IMG/VR virus record: IMGVR_UViG_3300032296_000770
Coordinates: 1-37,703 of that record
Source of the DNA: a virus
DNA length: 37,703 bases
Reading direction: 5' to 3' (one strand)
The notes under the pieces are model-generated. The model saw only the letters and a list, made by a program, of their open reading frames with translations. It did no database searches and had not been told where the DNA came from. Within the stretch, counting starts at the first letter, position 1, and every line of letters begins with the position of its first letter. Positions 14,179 through 23,420 of this stretch are shown here, one piece after another. The position numbers and the translations under genes are program-made.

Positions 14179-14327
14179 AGGCCGGCTTGTATGCCAACAT
14201 CAACGCCAAACAGGCACGCATTAAGGCTGGCTCTGGCGAGAAGATGAGGAAACCTGGCTCCAAAGGCGCGCCAACTGCCGCTGCGTTTAAGGAATCCGCT
14301 AAAACGGCTAAACCGAGGAAAAAATGA
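14175..14327 (+). CDS. Lys/Ala-rich small basic protein, 50 aa
   Basis: A gene of 50 codons in an ATGA chain with both neighbours. The product (MKAGLYANINAKQARIKAGS...) is very basic, contains an RKPGSKGAPT linker and ends KPRKK. The GLYANINAKQARIKAGS opening is a recurrent feature of small phage proteins next to tail adaptor genes, from memory. The coupling argues that it is translated with the two flanking basic proteins. Confidence 0.7.
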   Translation: MKAGLYANINAKQARIKAGSGEKMRKPGSKGAPTAAAFKESAKTAKPRKK

Positions 14328-14626
14328 AGACACCCGCTTGGCAAAGAAAAGCCGGTCAAAATGCAAAAGGCGGCTTGAATGCCAAGGGCAGGGAGTCTTA
14401 TAATGCAACAACTGGGGGCAACCTCAAAGCGCCGGTGAAATCCGGCGACAACCCACGACGAGCTTCTTTTCTTGCCAGGATGGGCGGTATGCCCGGTCCG
14501 GAGCGTGTAGACGGTAAGCCCACCCGGCTGCTGTTGTCCCTAAACGCTTGGGGCGCTACATCCAAGGCAGATGCAAAGGTAAAAGCTAAAGCTATCTCCG
14601 CAAGGAATAAGGCGAAAAGCAAATGA
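14324..14626 (+). CDS. Basic protein, DUF6321-like, 100 aa
   Basis: The N-terminal half matches the DUF6321 pattern I know: AWQRKAGQNAKGGLNAKGR, then GGNLKAPV and SFLARMGGMPGPE. The C-terminal third is a Lys/Ala-rich helix (SKADAKVKAKAISARNKAKS). Third member of a run of small basic proteins before the tail genes, linked by ATGA overlaps on both sides. Function of the family is not known; a DNA-associated virion protein is plausible. Confidence 0.8.
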   Translation: MKTPAWQRKAGQNAKGGLNAKGRESYNATTGGNLKAPVKSGDNPRRASFLARMGGMPGPERVDGKPTRLLLSLNAWGATSKADAKVKAKAISARNKAKSK

Positions 14627-15273
14627 CCTACCTAGAACTCGTCAACGATGTGTTAGCTCGCCTGCGGGAGACGCAGGTGACGACCGTCAACTTGACCACC
14701 TATTCTTCTCTCATTGGCAAATTCGTCAATGACGCCAAGCGCCAGATCGAGGACGCCTACGATTGGAACGCGCTTGGCCAAGAAATTACTTTCACTACGA
14801 CATCCGCCACGTACGAATATTCGTTGACCGGCGCTGGGCAGAAATTCCGCGTTACCAGCGATCCGCTAAACACCACCAGCAATGTCGTCATGGAAGTCAT
14901 TCCTGTGGGTGAGATGCGCCGCAAGCAGAACCTGCAGCCACAAGTAACCGCTGTCCCTACCGAATACTGCTTTGAGGGCGTGGACGGCAACGGCGACGCC
15001 AAAGTGCAACTGTGGGGTCGTCCTAACGGCGTCTACACCATCAAGTTTTTCCTATCTATCCCACAAGCCGCGCTGACTTCGGACTCGACATCCGTGCTGG
15101 TGCCGGACGTGCTGGTGACGCAAAATGCTTACGCAAGAGCTTTGGTTGAGCGCGGCGAAGATGGCGGCCTGAACTCTTCAGAAGCCTACGCGCTGTATAA
15201 ATCCATGCTGTCCGACTACATTGCTTTGGAAGCCACACGGTTCCCAGAAATGCAGGAGTTCTACGCCTCATGA
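14623..15273 (+). CDS. Head-tail adaptor (tubular tail protein A-like), 216 aa
   Basis: Comparable in size to T7 gp11 (about 196 residues). The helical N-terminus TYLELVNDVLARLRETQVTT and the SLIGKFVNDAKRQIEDAYDW helix are typical of the podovirus adaptor that binds the portal and starts the tail tube. A beta-rich middle and a helical end (SEAYALYKSMLSDYIALEAT) complete the fold. It is followed by the nozzle-like gene with a four-base overlap, the order seen in T7 and P22-like phages. Confidence 0.85.
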   Translation: MTYLELVNDVLARLRETQVTTVNLTTYSSLIGKFVNDAKRQIEDAYDWNALGQEITFTTTSATYEYSLTGAGQKFRVTSDPLNTTSNVVMEVIPVGEMRRKQNLQPQVTAVPTEYCFEGVDGNGDAKVQLWGRPNGVYTIKFFLSIPQAALTSDSTSVLVPDVLVTQNAYARALVERGEDGGLNSSEAYALYKSMLSDYIALEATRFPEMQEFYAS

Positions 15274-16829
15274 GCCAGCCACTGCGCATCGATACGATCT
15301 CGGCGCCAGGCTTTTACGGCCTGAACACCCAAGATTCGCCGCTCGATTTGAACGCGGGGTTTGCTTTGGTGGCGACGAATTGCGTCATTGATCAGTACGG
15401 CCGGGTGGGCGCGAGAGCCGGCTGGTCTAAGGTCAACAGCAGCTCTGGCAATCTCGGTGCGAACGACCCCGGCGTCATCCATGAGCTGGTGGTCGCCGAT
15501 GGCACGTACACAATCCTGTTTGCCGGCAACAACAAAATTTTTAAGCTCGATGGCAGCAATGCAGTTGTCGAGTTGACCTACGGGGGAGGGGGTACCGCCC
15601 CAACCATCACGGCCAACAACTGGCAGTGCGCGTCCCTTAATGGCATCACGTATTTCTTTCAGACAGGCCATGACCCGCTGATCTACGATCCGGCAGTTAG
15701 CACCACGACCTACCGCCGCGTCAGTGAGAAGACGGGATACGCTGGCACGGTGCCGTCTGGCAATATCGTCATCTCAGCGTACGGTCGTCTGTGGATTGCC
15801 AATACTGCGGCGGACAAGCAAACTCTGACGTTCTCTGACTTGCTGGCCGGCCACATCTATACGGGCGGCACATCTGGCACGCTGAATGTGAACAATGTAT
15901 GGCCTGCAGGACCCGATGAGATTGTCGGCTTGGCTGCGCATAACAACTTCCTAATCATCTTCGGTAAGCGCCAGATACTGGTTTACCAGGGTGCGACAGC
16001 ACCAGCGACGATGTCGCTAAACGATACGGTGGTCGGCATTGGCTGCATCGCGCGCGACTCGATTCAGCCTACCGCTACGGACGTTTTCTTCCTGTCTAAC
16101 AGCGGCGTGCGTTCATTGATGCGCACAATTCAAGAAAAGTCCGCGCCGTTCCGGGATATCAGTAAGAACGTGCGTAACGATTTGATGGGGATCGTGGCCG
16201 GCGAGACGGCGGCAAATATTAAAGCCGTGTACTCGGAACTCAACGCGTTCTATCTGCTGACGTTGCCAACCAATCAGTCTGTCTACGTGTTTGATACGCG
16301 TGGATACTTACCTGACGGATCTGCGCGTGTGACGCAGTGGACATCGATTACGCCGTCTGCATTATTATCGCGTCGCAATGGCGACTTGCTGCTTGGGCAG
16401 ACCGGCTACATCGGAAAGTACGGCACGTATTTAGATGACACAGCTGAGTACCGATTCCAGTATTACACCAATCACAGCGACTTAGGCGACCAGAGCGTTA
16501 CGTCCATATTGAAACGCATCGGCGTCGTTGTTATTGGCGGCACAAACCAGTTCTTGACGATTAAATGGGGTTTCGATTTTAACGAAAACTATCTGTCGCA
16601 GAACACGCAGATCCCCACACAAAGCGTGTCTGAATATGGAGTGGCAGAATATGGCGCCAATGGAGTCCCCGTCGCGCAATACGCCGATGGTATTGCACTA
16701 CAAACGCTATACGCGCAAGGTACGGGTACTGGCCGTATTGTTCAGACGGGCTATGAGGCTGATATTAACGCTTCGCCGCTGTCGATTCAAAAAATTGAAA
16801 TTCTGTCGAAAAACGGAAGGGTGACATGA
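15270..16829 (+). CDS. Tail nozzle protein (tubular tail B / P22 gp10-like), 519 aa
   Basis: A beta-rich protein of 519 residues directly after the adaptor gene. It has repeated blade-like segments (GTYTILFAGNNKIFKLDGS; AYGRLWIANTAADKQTLTFS; LIIFGKRQILVYQG), as in the beta-propeller tail nozzles of short-tailed phages. The N-terminal APGFYGLNTQDSPLDLNAGF is a familiar opening for this family. Length is closer to P22 gp10 (about 470) than to T7 gp12 (about 790). It should close the tail and hold the fibres. Confidence 0.85.
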   Translation: MSQPLRIDTISAPGFYGLNTQDSPLDLNAGFALVATNCVIDQYGRVGARAGWSKVNSSSGNLGANDPGVIHELVVADGTYTILFAGNNKIFKLDGSNAVVELTYGGGGTAPTITANNWQCASLNGITYFFQTGHDPLIYDPAVSTTTYRRVSEKTGYAGTVPSGNIVISAYGRLWIANTAADKQTLTFSDLLAGHIYTGGTSGTLNVNNVWPAGPDEIVGLAAHNNFLIIFGKRQILVYQGATAPATMSLNDTVVGIGCIARDSIQPTATDVFFLSNSGVRSLMRTIQEKSAPFRDISKNVRNDLMGIVAGETAANIKAVYSELNAFYLLTLPTNQSVYVFDTRGYLPDGSARVTQWTSITPSALLSRRNGDLLLGQTGYIGKYGTYLDDTAEYRFQYYTNHSDLGDQSVTSILKRIGVVVIGGTNQFLTIKWGFDFNENYLSQNTQIPTQSVSEYGVAEYGANGVPVAQYADGIALQTLYAQGTGTGRIVQTGYEADINASPLSIQKIEILSKNGRVT

Positions 16830-17515
16830 GTAACTATACAAAGAGCACGGATTTCGCCGCCAAAGATGCGCTGGCGTCCGGCAATGCGGCCAAGATTGTT
16901 AAGGGCACGGAGATTGACACCGAGTTTAACAATATCGCTACAGCTATTGCCACCAAAGCTGATCTGGCCAGTCCTACGTTTACCGGCACGCCTGCGCTGC
17001 CTACTGGCACAACGGCAGTTACGCAGTCAACATCCGACGACAGCACAAAGTTAGCCACGACGGCTTTTGTGCAAGATATCGCTGACGCCATTAAAAGCGC
17101 GTTGTATCCCGTAGGTTCTATCTACACCAACGCAACTAGCAGCACCAATCCCGGTACGTTGTTGGGATTTGGTACGTGGACGGCATTCGGTGCTGGCCGC
17201 GTCATGGTTGGTTTGGATGCAAGCAATTCGCTGTTTGATACCGCAGAAGAAACGGGTGGATCGGCAAACGCAATCGTAGTAAGCCACACGCACACTGCTA
17301 CGGTGACTGACCCAGGTCACTTGCATACATTTAGTTATGAGCCAGGGTTAGCTCAAAATGGTGCTGGTAGAAACGGTGTTGGCGGCACTACGCCATTTAG
17401 CACAAATAGTAATACTACTGGCATTACAGTTTCAAATAGCACAGAAGGCTCTAGCGGCACCAACGCAAACTACCAGCCGTACATTACAGTTTATTTATGG
17501 AAGCGCACAGCATGA
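16826..17515 (+). CDS. Tail fibre/collar protein with His-rich tip, 229 aa
   Basis: ATG 16826 overlaps the nozzle stop. Residues 50-90 form a fibre repeat (LASPTFTGTPALPTGTTAVT) with the SDDSTKLATTAFV motif typical of phage fibre shafts. The C-terminal half is a collar-type tip: YPVGSIYTN, GFGTWTAFGAGRVMVG, then a His-rich part (VVSHTHTATVTDPGHLHTF, from about residue 151) that in related fibres binds metal at a trimer axis. It ends NYQPYITVYLWKR, the usual collar terminus. A short fibre of the tail tip. Confidence 0.88.
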   Translation: MSNYTKSTDFAAKDALASGNAAKIVKGTEIDTEFNNIATAIATKADLASPTFTGTPALPTGTTAVTQSTSDDSTKLATTAFVQDIADAIKSALYPVGSIYTNATSSTNPGTLLGFGTWTAFGAGRVMVGLDASNSLFDTAEETGGSANAIVVSHTHTATVTDPGHLHTFSYEPGLAQNGAGRNGVGGTTPFSTNSNTTGITVSNSTEGSSGTNANYQPYITVYLWKRTA

Positions 17516-17835
17516 TCGTCAAAAATTTACTCGATCATCAGATTATTCATCACTTCTCTGATGGTATGTACGCTAAAGAGATGCGTGTAGAAGCAGGACA
17601 GGCTATTCTGAAGCACACGCATGACTTTAGCCACTTGTCGATTCTGGCTAGAGGTCGTGTAGCCATGCTGATCGGCGATGAGATAGAAGTTATTGAAGCG
17701 CCTGCTTGCATAGATGTCAAGGCAGGTTTAGTACATGGCATAAAAGCCATTGAAGATTGTGTTTGGTATTGCATCCACGCCACTGACGAGAAAGATCCGG
17801 CAAAGGTGGATGAAGTTTTGATAAAGGGGTACTAA
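17512..17835 (+). CDS. Cupin-fold protein, 107 aa
   Basis: ATG 17512 overlaps the fibre stop (ATGA); the frame is open from 17497, but that start lies inside the fibre end. A single cupin domain: motif 1 supplies His35, His37 and His41 (LKHTHDFSHLSIL), and motif 2 has KAGLVHGI with His75. This is a near-complete metal site, although the usual Glu of motif 1 is not at its standard place. Cupins bind small molecules or sugars. Its coupling to a fibre gene suggests a virion-associated role, but an enzyme acting on a sugar is possible. Confidence 0.82.
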   Translation: MIVKNLLDHQIIHHFSDGMYAKEMRVEAGQAILKHTHDFSHLSILARGRVAMLIGDEIEVIEAPACIDVKAGLVHGIKAIEDCVWYCIHATDEKDPAKVDEVLIKGY

Positions 17836-17836
17836 C

Positions 17837-18922
17837 ATGCCAGCATTACTTGTAAGCGCCGGCGCCAGCCTTCTGGGCGGTTATCTAGGTGGAAAATCAC
17901 AAGAAAAAGCCGCAAGGACTTCCGCAGCAGCGCAACTAGAAGCTGCGCGCATCGCGGCGGATGCCGCTCGATTCCGCCCCGTAGGTGTAACTACCCGGTT
18001 TGGGCAGAGTCAATTTCAATTTGACCCCAGCGGTAATTTGACGGGTGCTGGGTATCAGATTGACCCACGTCTGGCCGCGTACCAAGAACGCTTAGATACG
18101 CTGGCTGGCCAGCGGCTGAGTGAAGCTGAGATGGCGCCACAAGCCTACGCCCCGCTGCAGCGGGCTGGGCAGCAGCTGTTTCAACTGGGCGGTCAGTACC
18201 TAGCTGAGACGCCTGAACAGGTGGCTGAACGCTACATGGCGCGTCAGATGGATCTGTTGGCGCCCAGCCGTGAACGTCAGTACGCGCAGCTGCAGAACCA
18301 GCTATTTCAAACTGGCCGTGGCGGCTTGTCTGTTGGCGGCACAGGCGCGCGCCCAAGCGGCAGTCCCGGCCTGGCAGCGGCTAATCCTGAGTTGGAGGCG
18401 TACTACAACGCCTTGGCGCAGCAAGACGCGCAGCTGGCAGCGCAAGCCCAACAGGAAGGCCAGCGTCAGCTGGCGTTTGGCACGGGTCTGTTTGGCCAAG
18501 GCGCTGGTTTGTTGGGTGGTTACGAGTCGGGTGTCACCGGCGCGTTGAATCCGTTCACTACCACAATAGGTGGCATCTCAACGTTGGAGAGCTTGGGTCA
18601 ACAGCCGTTGGACATTGGTTCTGGATTAGGTGGTCGGGCAGCGCAGGCAGGCGGCAATGTGGGTCAGGCACTGCTGCAGGGTGGTGTGAGCGCTGCTAAA
18701 ACAACGCAAGCGGCTAACTTTGACCCAATATCTGCGGCCTTGATGGGGTTTGGTAGTAATTCAGCGTTGACCGGTGGTGTAGCAGGTTTGTTTGGCGGCG
18801 GCACCGCCCCCAGCACAATGTCTACTACTGCCACCACGCCAACGGCATATTATTTACCTTCGTTTGGCCAAATTGCACCGCCGAGGGGTACAAGCGGATA
18901 CCTTTACCAGCAGCCTCTTTAA
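17837..18922 (+). CDS. Internal virion (ejection) protein 1, 361 aa
   Basis: It starts one base after the cupin stop. The N-terminus has a Gly/Ala-rich hydrophobic stretch (PALLVSAGASLLGGYLGG), then an Ala-rich helix. The middle is rich in Gln and Ala (LQNQLFQTGRGGLSVGG; YYNALAQQDAQLAAQAQQEG). The end is Gly/Ser/Thr-rich and flexible. Position and composition match the first of the three internal proteins that podoviruses eject to make a channel through the cell envelope. No transglycosylase motif was found. Confidence 0.75.
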   Translation: MPALLVSAGASLLGGYLGGKSQEKAARTSAAAQLEAARIAADAARFRPVGVTTRFGQSQFQFDPSGNLTGAGYQIDPRLAAYQERLDTLAGQRLSEAEMAPQAYAPLQRAGQQLFQLGGQYLAETPEQVAERYMARQMDLLAPSRERQYAQLQNQLFQTGRGGLSVGGTGARPSGSPGLAAANPELEAYYNALAQQDAQLAAQAQQEGQRQLAFGTGLFGQGAGLLGGYESGVTGALNPFTTTIGGISTLESLGQQPLDIGSGLGGRAAQAGGNVGQALLQGGVSAAKTTQAANFDPISAALMGFGSNSALTGGVAGLFGGGTAPSTMSTTATTPTAYYLPSFGQIAPPRGTSGYLYQQPL

Positions 18923-18946
18923 GCTAAATAATGGTTAGGATGAGTT

Positions 18947-20686
18947 ATGGCAACCAGTGATATCTTAGGTCTGTTTATGTCGCCTGAACAATATCAGGCG
19001 CAGCAGATGGCGCAACAGCAGGCCGGTGAACAGCAACGGGCGATAAATTTTGCGGGGCTTACCCCATTGCAGCAGGCCAATTACGGCGTTTTCATGGGCG
19101 CCCAGCAGCTGGGTCGCGGCTTTGGTGGTTTGCTGGGCGTGCAAGACCCGCAGCTGCAGCGCATCCGCCAGCGTCAGGAGATCATGCAGTCGATCAACCC
19201 TGCAGACCCTGAGTCGCTTATGGCTGGTATCCAGCGCGCGTCGCAGATGGGTGATCAAGAGCTGGCGCTGACGTTGGCGGATTATGCGCGTAAGGCGCGG
19301 GGTGATTTAGCGTTGGCTGAACAGCGCGAAAGAGAAAAAGTACCTGAAGCCATACAGATCGCTGAAGAAATTCGCAAATTGACTGTGAAACGCGATGGTC
19401 TGCCTGAGGGTGCGGAGCGTAACTCCATTGACGCGCAAATAAAGCGTTTGCAACTAGCTCAAAAAGCCGCTGGGTCAACGGAAACCGCAGAGTATAAGAA
19501 CGCGTTTCAACTTACCGTTGCGGAAAATCCAACGCTTGATACTGAATCTGCTGATTTTAAAACTAAATTTGCGACTAACTTGCAAAATCTAGTGAAAAAA
19601 GGTGGTGAAAATAAAATTGAAAATTTGCGTCAGCTATATAAAGAGAAAGATGACGCGGTAAGAATATTTGGCGCGGACTCGGAGGAAGTAGCTAGGGTTG
19701 ATAGGCTTATCAATGCGGTGGCTCCTGCAAAAGAAGTTACTGAGCCAGAACGCGTGCGTGTAGGTAAACAAATACGCAGTCTAAAAGATAAGCAGAAAGA
19801 TCTACCTGAAGATTCAGACCAGTGGAAAAATCTTCAAGAAGATATTGAATTTTTGGAAAACAAACGCGAAGACAAAACACCTACTGTTAGCGCAGCGCTT
19901 AATGAAATTTCGTTAGAAGACTTTAACAAACCTTATACTGACCTAACACCTACACAGCGAACAAAAGTTCGGGAAAAACAAAAACGCGAAGTCGAGGAAG
20001 CCAAAGACGTCGCGTATGGTGTAGATCGTGAAGCTACAGCTAGAGCCGAGTTTGGAAAGCGGTTTGATGATTTAGATCAAAACGAACAAAAAGCCGTCAA
20101 TAAAATTGTTGACGCTGAACGACGCATAAATGCACCTAAAGTTGAAGTTAAAAACGTGCTTCCAAAGGAGCCTGTTGACATTGCTAAAACTGAAAAAGCT
20201 ATACGCGACACAGTTGAACCGCAGTTACGCACTGTGACTACTGTGGACTCCGCGTTAGCTACGTTAGCATTGGCTAAAAAGGATAACAACCCAGCAGCTT
20301 TTAACGCCGCGCGGGTTCAACTTGCTAAATCTTTGGGTGATTCTACGTTAAGCGCCACCGACATTAGAAATGCCGGCGGTGATCCATCATTGTGGGGAAC
20401 AATTAGAGATAAAACCAGTACGGTTGTTTTTGGTACGCCTGGAAATCCAACATTGGATGCAGTAGAAAAAACCTTACTAGCTATACGTAAAGTAGCTAGA
20501 AAACAAGCTACAAATACGCTAGATAGGCAAAAACGTTTAGCTCGAAGCGCCATCTTCAATGACGGCACTAAGGTATATACGGACCAACAGATAAAAGATC
20601 TATTTGAGTTCCCCGATTTAAACCCTGACACAGCGGCGGGCGACGGAGATAAAAAAGCTGTACCGTGGAACCAATTAAAGAAATAG
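18947..20686 (+). CDS. Internal virion (ejection) protein 2, 579 aa
   Basis: ATG 18947 follows TTAGGA. The N-terminal 60 residues are rich in Gln (QYQAQQMAQQQAGEQQRAIN); the remainder is highly charged and almost entirely helical, with coiled-coil stretches (EEIRKLTVKRDGLPEGAERN). It has no membrane helix or enzyme motif. It lies between the two other putative ejection proteins. From about position 19480 the base composition becomes AT-richer. Confidence 0.75.
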   Translation: MATSDILGLFMSPEQYQAQQMAQQQAGEQQRAINFAGLTPLQQANYGVFMGAQQLGRGFGGLLGVQDPQLQRIRQRQEIMQSINPADPESLMAGIQRASQMGDQELALTLADYARKARGDLALAEQREREKVPEAIQIAEEIRKLTVKRDGLPEGAERNSIDAQIKRLQLAQKAAGSTETAEYKNAFQLTVAENPTLDTESADFKTKFATNLQNLVKKGGENKIENLRQLYKEKDDAVRIFGADSEEVARVDRLINAVAPAKEVTEPERVRVGKQIRSLKDKQKDLPEDSDQWKNLQEDIEFLENKREDKTPTVSAALNEISLEDFNKPYTDLTPTQRTKVREKQKREVEEAKDVAYGVDREATARAEFGKRFDDLDQNEQKAVNKIVDAERRINAPKVEVKNVLPKEPVDIAKTEKAIRDTVEPQLRTVTTVDSALATLALAKKDNNPAAFNAARVQLAKSLGDSTLSATDIRNAGGDPSLWGTIRDKTSTVVFGTPGNPTLDAVEKTLLAIRKVARKQATNTLDRQKRLARSAIFNDGTKVYTDQQIKDLFEFPDLNPDTAAGDGDKKAVPWNQLKK

Positions 20687-20695
20687 GAGCCCGCA

Positions 20696-23419
20696 ATGGA
20701 TGTAGTTTTACCTAACGGCGTAACAATACCGGATGTACCCGAGGGCACGACGCAGACAGAAGTTATGCGTGTTGCGGTTATGAATGGCCTAATCACGGAA
20801 GATGAGGCTAAACAAGCGTTGGCTGGCCCACGTCGTCAACCCTTTGCGCCCACTACAAGCGATTTAATTGCAGAAGAAGCGCGCCGTGGTTTAACTAATA
20901 CGCCATCGTTCCTGTCTGGCCTTGGGAATATCTTAGCTAATTACGGCATTAACCCAATTAACCCTAGTGGGTATGTTAATCAGCAACGGCCAAGATTTGC
21001 TACAGCTGGAGAAGCATTCACGCAAGGTGAGAAGACCGTTCGCGAACCACTAATGAACATGCTGGGTAGCACTGGCGTGCAGCCTTCAACTACCGGCGAA
21101 GCTATTCTTGGTGGCGGTGTTCAGGCAGTGACTGATCCGTTTAGCTATATGTTCGGCGGCACGGGTCTGTTTCGCGGCCCAGTTGCGCGTGTTTTAGGCG
21201 CGCCGGTCGAACAATTTGGTATTGGCGTCGGCGCGCAGACTGGCGTCGAAACGGGACGTGCAACCGGCCTTCCTGGTGGTGAGTTTGTGGGTGGGCTGCT
21301 GGGTGGCGCAGGCACAAGTTTTCTTTTAGGCCGAGGCCGTAGTGTAATTGACTTAACCGGCAAAGCTACGGATATTGTCGTTAAAAAAGTTAAAGATTTG
21401 ACGGGTACAGTACCGCAAGATGAATTATTGCGCGACGTCAATACGCGTATCAACAACATCTTTGCCGCTGCAGCCGCTGCCGACCCTAAATTTATGGATG
21501 TGCTGGAAAAAGCGTCTAAAGCGCAGCAGAGCGTGTCGCTTAAAGCGCCAGGCGCGCCGGCCGTGCAGCTGCCATTGAACGCGCTGTTGATGGACAACCC
21601 CGTCATCAACAGTTTTATCCAGAACCTATCTTCGCGCGATCCTAAGTTTCAAGCGCTATACGGTTCGCAGTTTGAATCCGCTAAAGACGCCTTGCGCCAA
21701 AATCAACTTCGTTTGTTTGGTGACCCTAGCCAAGTCAACTTGACTGGCATAAGCCGCGCTGGCGCTGCTGCGCAAGCTAGAGCCACTGAAAAGTCGGTGG
21801 CGCGACAAGTTCGCAGTTTGGATCAGCAAATTGCTGACGCTTATCAAGGCCAATCAATCGACCCGACCACGTTTGGCACGCGAGTAGAAACCTTGCTTGG
21901 CCAAAAAGAGAAAGCAGCTCGCGAATCTACTAAGCCACTGTACAAAGAAGCGTTTGATCTGGCTGCCAAGAATAACGTCGTGCTGCCTGCAGCGGCGGTA
22001 GACGACATCTATTCGTTCGTTACCAGCCAAACCAACAGGGAAATATTTAATAAGTTCCCAACGCTTTACGGCTTGGTTGAAAAACGATTCCGCCCAACCA
22101 CTACGGAACCTAGCCGTATTCTGACGGCAGAAGGTACGCCTGCCACGCCTGGTGGCATGGAGTTCTCGGACGTTAGTCCTGAAGCGTTAGATTCGTTGAA
22201 GCGTCGCATCAACGCGGATCTGCGCACGACCAACAACACGGATCAGATTCGATTCCTGACCATGTTGAAAGAAAAAGTGTCGGGTCATATCGACAATCTC
22301 AACCCCGAGTTTGTCAACGCCTACCGCAACGCGGATAACGCGTATCTGCAACGTGTTGGTTTGCCGTACAGCGCTGAGACGATAAAGAGTGTAGACCGTA
22401 AACGGTTTGTGGAGCAGATCGCGCCAGCGTTAATTGGTAACCGCACAAACGTTGATGAGCTTATCCGCGCAACGGGCGCCGAGGGCGAACGTCTGGCACG
22501 CGACGCGTTCTACGATAGTTTTACTACGGCAGCGCTGAAAGACGGCGTTCTTGACCCGAAAGCGGCGAATAAGTGGTTGTCCAAAAACGCAACTAAGATG
22601 ACGTCAATCCCAGGCTTAGAGGTGGAATTGCGTGAATCGGTCAACGACGTGCAACAACTGATGAACCGCCGCACGGCTTTGGAAGCTAATTTCCGACGTG
22701 TAACCGGCGACCAAGTCGTTCGCGAAGGCGGCTTTGCTAACGCGGGTGATTTGGTATCTAAGCTGTACGGCGACATTAGCTACACAAACAAGTTCATGTC
22801 GCAGTATGGCGGCAATAAAGACGCCGTCAATGCAGTACGGTCGTTCATGCTGGACGATTTGCTTAACGCCAGCGATCCGAAAGCCATGCTGTCTGACCGG
22901 ACAAGAGCTGCTGTGTTCAACCGCGTCTTTGGCCCAACCTACGCGCAGAAAGTTGGCGATTTTGTAGAGGTGGCCCAGCGTTTGGACAGAAACCCAGCTA
23001 ACGTGTCGTTCCGTGGCGAAACGATACCAAAGACGCCGATTGAAGAAATGACGGGCATCCCGCCAGAGATGATCCTCTCGCGTCTTAACAACCGCGTATC
23101 GGGAACAACGTACGCCATAACGTCGCTCTTTAGTAAGTGGTGGGCTGGCAGCGTGGCTAGGTCTACGGAAGAAAAACTTAAAGCTATCCTGCTAAATCCA
23201 TCAGATGCGCAGAAGATTTTTGCATCTTTACCAAAGAAAGATGGCGCGTTTGACCCAAATAAGATTAATGAAATTGGGAGAATCGGTTTGAAATACGGTT
23301 TGGATTGGGTTAAAGAAGCAACAGCGAATATTACGTCGGGTGCAACCCGAGGCGCCTATCGTGCTGGTTCCTCAGAAGCGCCGGTGCCTGTAGCCGAGCC
23401 TGTCGATATGGAGGAATAA
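20696..23419 (+). CDS. Internal virion (ejection) protein 3, 907 aa
   Basis: The largest protein of the genome. TAGGAG precedes ATG 20696. The N-terminus (DVVLPNGVTIPDVPEGTTQT) resembles the opening of large internal proteins in several podophages. A Gly-rich hydrophobic part near residues 150-220 may interact with membrane (GGLLGGAGTSFLLGRGRS). The rest is helical. By analogy with T7 gp16 or P22 gp16 it should enter the cell with the DNA. I looked for a lytic transglycosylase site and saw none. Confidence 0.78.
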   Translation: MDVVLPNGVTIPDVPEGTTQTEVMRVAVMNGLITEDEAKQALAGPRRQPFAPTTSDLIAEEARRGLTNTPSFLSGLGNILANYGINPINPSGYVNQQRPRFATAGEAFTQGEKTVREPLMNMLGSTGVQPSTTGEAILGGGVQAVTDPFSYMFGGTGLFRGPVARVLGAPVEQFGIGVGAQTGVETGRATGLPGGEFVGGLLGGAGTSFLLGRGRSVIDLTGKATDIVVKKVKDLTGTVPQDELLRDVNTRINNIFAAAAAADPKFMDVLEKASKAQQSVSLKAPGAPAVQLPLNALLMDNPVINSFIQNLSSRDPKFQALYGSQFESAKDALRQNQLRLFGDPSQVNLTGISRAGAAAQARATEKSVARQVRSLDQQIADAYQGQSIDPTTFGTRVETLLGQKEKAARESTKPLYKEAFDLAAKNNVVLPAAAVDDIYSFVTSQTNREIFNKFPTLYGLVEKRFRPTTTEPSRILTAEGTPATPGGMEFSDVSPEALDSLKRRINADLRTTNNTDQIRFLTMLKEKVSGHIDNLNPEFVNAYRNADNAYLQRVGLPYSAETIKSVDRKRFVEQIAPALIGNRTNVDELIRATGAEGERLARDAFYDSFTTAALKDGVLDPKAANKWLSKNATKMTSIPGLEVELRESVNDVQQLMNRRTALEANFRRVTGDQVVREGGFANAGDLVSKLYGDISYTNKFMSQYGGNKDAVNAVRSFMLDDLLNASDPKAMLSDRTRAAVFNRVFGPTYAQKVGDFVEVAQRLDRNPANVSFRGETIPKTPIEEMTGIPPEMILSRLNNRVSGTTYAITSLFSKWWAGSVARSTEEKLKAILLNPSDAQKIFASLPKKDGAFDPNKINEIGRIGLKYGLDWVKEATANITSGATRGAYRAGSSEAPVPVAEPVDMEE

Positions 23420-23420
23420 A

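Noticed and set aside
20696-23419. Lytic transglycosylase domain in the 907-residue internal protein
   Set aside because: No Glu-Ser catalytic motif or GLMQI-type segment was found by reading the sequence.
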